A DNA stretch of 64,000 nucleotides from Streptomyces bacillaris. GTDB lineage: Bacteria > Actinomycetota > Actinomycetes > Streptomycetales > Streptomycetaceae. Under the pieces are notes generated by a model. The model had not been told where the DNA came from. It did not search any database and worked only from the letters and a program-made list of their open reading frames with translations. This document shows, piece by piece, positions 61,748 through 64,000 of this stretch (its first letter is position 1; every line of letters starts with the position of its first letter). The translations under genes were made by a program, and so were the position numbers. The stretch covers positions 7,192,001 through 7,256,000 of the forward strand of contig NZ_CP029378.1 of the NCBI RefSeq assembly GCF_003268675.1. Direction: 5' to 3'.

Positions 61748-62320
61748 ATGGCGCTCGAACACGCGATCCTCGTCTCCCTGCTGGAGCAACCCGGCTCCGG
61801 CTATGAGCTGGCCCGGCGGTTCGAGCGGTCCATCGGCTACTTCTGGACCGCCAGCCACCAGCAGATCTACCGCGTCCTCGCCCGGATGGAGGGTGACGGC
61901 CGGCTCGTCGTGCGCGAGGTCGAGCAGCAGGGCCGGCCGGACAAGAAGGAGTACTCCGTCGCCGGGCCCGGCCGCGCCGCCCTCGCCGAGTGGCTGCACA
62001 AGCCGATCGAGCCCGAGAGCCTGCGCCACGACCTCGCCGTCAAGATCCGGGGCGCCGCCTTCGACGACCCGGCCGCCCTGGTCCGCGAGGTCGAGCGCCA
62101 CCGTCAGGCCCACCGCGACCGCCTCGCCCACTATCTGGCGGGGGAGTCACGCGACTTCACCGGGCCCGAGGCGCCCGCACCCCTCGACCCGGGCCAGGAA
62201 CTCCAGCACGTGGTGCTGCGCGGCGGCATCGCGTACGAGCGCATGACGATCGCCTGGCTCGACGACGTACTCGACACCCTGCACCGACTGGCCGGTCCAC
62301 CGCCGGGCCCCGCCGCCTGA
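61748..62320 (+). CDS. PadR-family regulator
   Basis: A 190-residue PadR (Vir-type) repressor. The winged helix is LEHAILVSLLEQPGSGYELA with WTASHQQIYRVLARMEGDGR, the wing DKKEYSVAGPGRAALAEWL, and the C-terminal dimer helices belong to the Vir_act_alpha_C type. The ATG at 61748 follows GAAGG. It sits directly behind a perfect palindrome and about 100 bp upstream of an acyl-CoA dehydrogenase gene in the same direction, so it probably controls that gene together with itself. Confidence 0.93.
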   Translation: MALEHAILVSLLEQPGSGYELARRFERSIGYFWTASHQQIYRVLARMEGDGRLVVREVEQQGRPDKKEYSVAGPGRAALAEWLHKPIEPESLRHDLAVKIRGAAFDDPAALVREVERHRQAHRDRLAHYLAGESRDFTGPEAPAPLDPGQELQHVVLRGGIAYERMTIAWLDDVLDTLHRLAGPPPGPAA

Positions 62321-62420
62321 CGGCACCGGCCGCCACCCCCGTACCTCTCCAACTCCTGCGTACCACCGAAGAACCCACCAACCCACCACCCTCAACCCTC
62401 CCTCCCGGAAGGCGATCTCC

Positions 62421-64000
62421 ATGGCCGAGTCCGCGTCCCTCCTCTTCAACCCGCGCACCTACGACCCCGAGCACTTCGACCCGGAGACCCGCAGGCTGCT
62501 GCGCGCCACCGTCGACTGGTTCGAGGAGCGGGGCAAGCGCCGGCTGATCGAGGACTACCGCTCCCGCGCCTGGCTCGGTGACTTCCTCGCCTTCGCCGCG
62601 AAGGAGGGCCTGTTCGCCACCTTCCTCACCCCGGCCGCCGCCGCGAAGGAGCAGGACCAGCGCTGGGACACCGCCCGGATCGCCGCCCTCAACGAGATCT
62701 TCGGGTTCTACGGCCTCGACTACTGGTACGCCTGGCAGGTGACCATCCTCGGCCTCGGCCCGGTCTGGCAGAGCGACAACGCCGAGGCGCGCGCCCGGGC
62801 AGCCGAACTCCTCGCCCAGGGTGAGGTGTTCGCCTTCGGTCTCTCCGAGAAGACCCACGGCGCCGACATCTACTCCACCGACATGCTGCTGACCCCCGAC
62901 GGCGACGGCGGCTTCCTGGCCTCCGGCTCCAAGTACTACATCGGCAACGGCAACGCCGCCGGTCTGGTCTCCGTCTTCGGCCGCCGCACCGACGTCGAGG
63001 GCCCCGACGGCTATGTCTTCTTCGCCGCCGACAGCCGCCACGACGCCTACCACCTGGTGAAGAACGTCGTCGACTCCTCCAAGTACGTCAGCGAGTTCCG
63101 CCTCGCCGACTACCCGGTCGCGCCCGCTGACATCCTGCACACCGGCCGTGCCGCCTTCGACGCCGCGCTGAACACCGTCAACGTCGGCAAGTTCAACCTC
63201 TGCACCGCCTCGATCGGCATCTGCGAGCACGCGATGTACGAGGCCGTCACCCACGCCAGCAACCGCATCCTCTACGGCCGCCCCGTCACCGCCTTCCCGC
63301 ACGTGCGCCGCGAGCTGACCGACGCCTACGTCCGGCTCGTCGGGATGAAGCTCTTCAGCGACCGTGCCGTCGACTACTTCCGCTCCGCAGGCCCCGACGA
63401 CCGCCGCTACCTCCTCTTCAACCCGATGACGAAGATGAAGGTGACCACGGAGGGCGAGAAGGTCATCGACCTGATGTGGGACGTCATCGCGGCCAAGGGC
63501 TTCGAGAAGGACAACTACTTCGCCCAGGCCGCGATCGAGATCCGGGGCCTGCCGAAGCTGGAGGGCACGGTCCACGTCAACCTCGCGCTGATCCTCAAGT
63601 TCATGCGCAACCACCTGCTGAACCCCGCCGACTACCCGGCCGTCCCCTCCCGTCTGGACGCGGCCGACGACGCGTTCCTCTTCCAGCAGGGTCCGGCGCG
63701 TGGTCTCGGCTCCGTACGCTTCCACGACTGGCGCCCCGCCTTCGACGCGTACGCGGAGATCCCCAACGTCGCCCGGTTCCGCGAGCAGGCCGACGCCCTG
63801 TGCGCCTTCGTCGAGACCGCCGCCCCCGACGAGGAGCAGAGCCGCGACCTGGACCTCCTCCTCGCCGTCGGCCAGCTCTTCGCCCTCGTCGTCCACGGCC
63901 AGCTCATCCTGGAGCAGGCCCGTCTCACCGGCCTGGACGAGGACCTGCTGGACGAGCTGTTCGCCGTCCTCGTGCGCGACTTCTCCGCGCACGCCGTCGA
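62421..64000 (+). CDS. Acyl-CoA dehydrogenase family protein (partial, runs off the window)
   Basis: The first 526 residues of a flavoprotein starting MAESASLLFNPRTYDPEHFD behind GGAAGG. The FAD/substrate segment is VFAFGLSEKTHGADIYSTDM, then SKYYIGNGNAAGLVSVFGRR. The C-terminal helical domain includes VGMKLFSDRAVDYFRSAGPD and HVNLALILKFMRNHLLNPAD. It matches the long acyl-CoA dehydrogenase group in Streptomyces that follows PadR regulators. Its substrate is not evident. No stop is reached before the right edge. Confidence 0.92.
   Translation, partial: MAESASLLFNPRTYDPEHFDPETRRLLRATVDWFEERGKRRLIEDYRSRAWLGDFLAFAAKEGLFATFLTPAAAAKEQDQRWDTARIAALNEIFGFYGLDYWYAWQVTILGLGPVWQSDNAEARARAAELLAQGEVFAFGLSEKTHGADIYSTDMLLTPDGDGGFLASGSKYYIGNGNAAGLVSVFGRRTDVEGPDGYVFFAADSRHDAYHLVKNVVDSSKYVSEFRLADYPVAPADILHTGRAAFDAALNTVNVGKFNLCTASIGICEHAMYEAVTHASNRILYGRPVTAFPHVRRELTDAYVRLVGMKLFSDRAVDYFRSAGPDDRRYLLFNPMTKMKVTTEGEKVIDLMWDVIAAKGFEKDNYFAQAAIEIRGLPKLEGTVHVNLALILKFMRNHLLNPADYPAVPSRLDAADDAFLFQQGPARGLGSVRFHDWRPAFDAYAEIPNVARFREQADALCAFVETAAPDEEQSRDLDLLLAVGQLFALVVHGQLILEQARLTGLDEDLLDELFAVLVRDFSAHAV

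Overview
The window is chromosomal DNA from a high-GC actinomycete, almost certainly Streptomyces. The evidence is very high third-position GC, frequent GTG and TTG starts behind GGAGG-type ribosome binding sites, a DmdR-type iron box, GTTT/GGGTAY (SigB-type) promoters, and families typical of the genus (GAF-ANTAR regulators, SigB/F sigma factors, DUF5709, DUF5133, DUF3618/DUF4235, MpaB-like oxygenase). I see no rRNA, tRNA, CRISPR array, prophage or complete insertion sequence.

Layout. 1-5650: a response regulator cut by the window edge, an FKBP isomerase, an unrecognised 437-residue protein ending at a MITE-like palindrome, and katG divergent from a Fur regulator. 5697-13164: a flavin oxidase with a frameshifted PLP-dependent aldolase-like gene and a LysR gene; a TetR gene divergent from a flavin monooxygenase and a membrane protein, sharing two operators; a frameshifted secreted pyroglutamyl-peptidase-like gene. 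13267-19242: a BASS-family transporter, a hydrolase, an acyl-CoA oxidase, and a TetR gene divergent from an MpaB-like oxygenase with twin operators. 19254-25107: an iron-siderophore locus with a SIP reductase fused to a methyltransferase-like domain, a lipoprotein receptor, an AraC regulator and two FecCD permeases, but no ATPase. 25249-31460: membrane and hypothetical genes, a ClpC-like unfoldase that appears to lack the ClpP-docking loop, a small His-rich protein, an amine oxidase and a GNAT enzyme.

31636-54312 is largely stress and signalling: DUF4235/DUF3618 membrane-stress proteins, an RsbW-like kinase, a universal stress protein, a GAF histidine kinase (two frameshifts) with its NarL-type regulator, two SigB/F-family sigma factors, a STAS protein, two paralogous GAF-ANTAR regulators, DUF5133 and DUF5709. 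Metabolic genes lie among them, including a CYP152 P450 with the OleT residue pattern, an alcohol dehydrogenase and SDR enzymes. 54532-64000: an ATP-grasp/CocE hydrolase pair behind a SigB-type promoter, a decayed Orn/Lys/Arg decarboxylase, an SDR gene with an internal stop, a pentapeptide-repeat protein, a PadR regulator with a perfect operator, and an acyl-CoA dehydrogenase running off the edge.

Two points matter for a reader. Three copies of a 15-base element (GGTCAGGAAGCGGCC), each able to form a larger hairpin, lie within 2 kb around the ANTAR/STAS genes and form the best candidate for an undescribed regulatory system. Six genes are broken by small indels, larger deletions or a nonsense codon. 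Several of these lie in G/C runs and could be assembly errors, so they should be checked against reads before being called pseudogenes.
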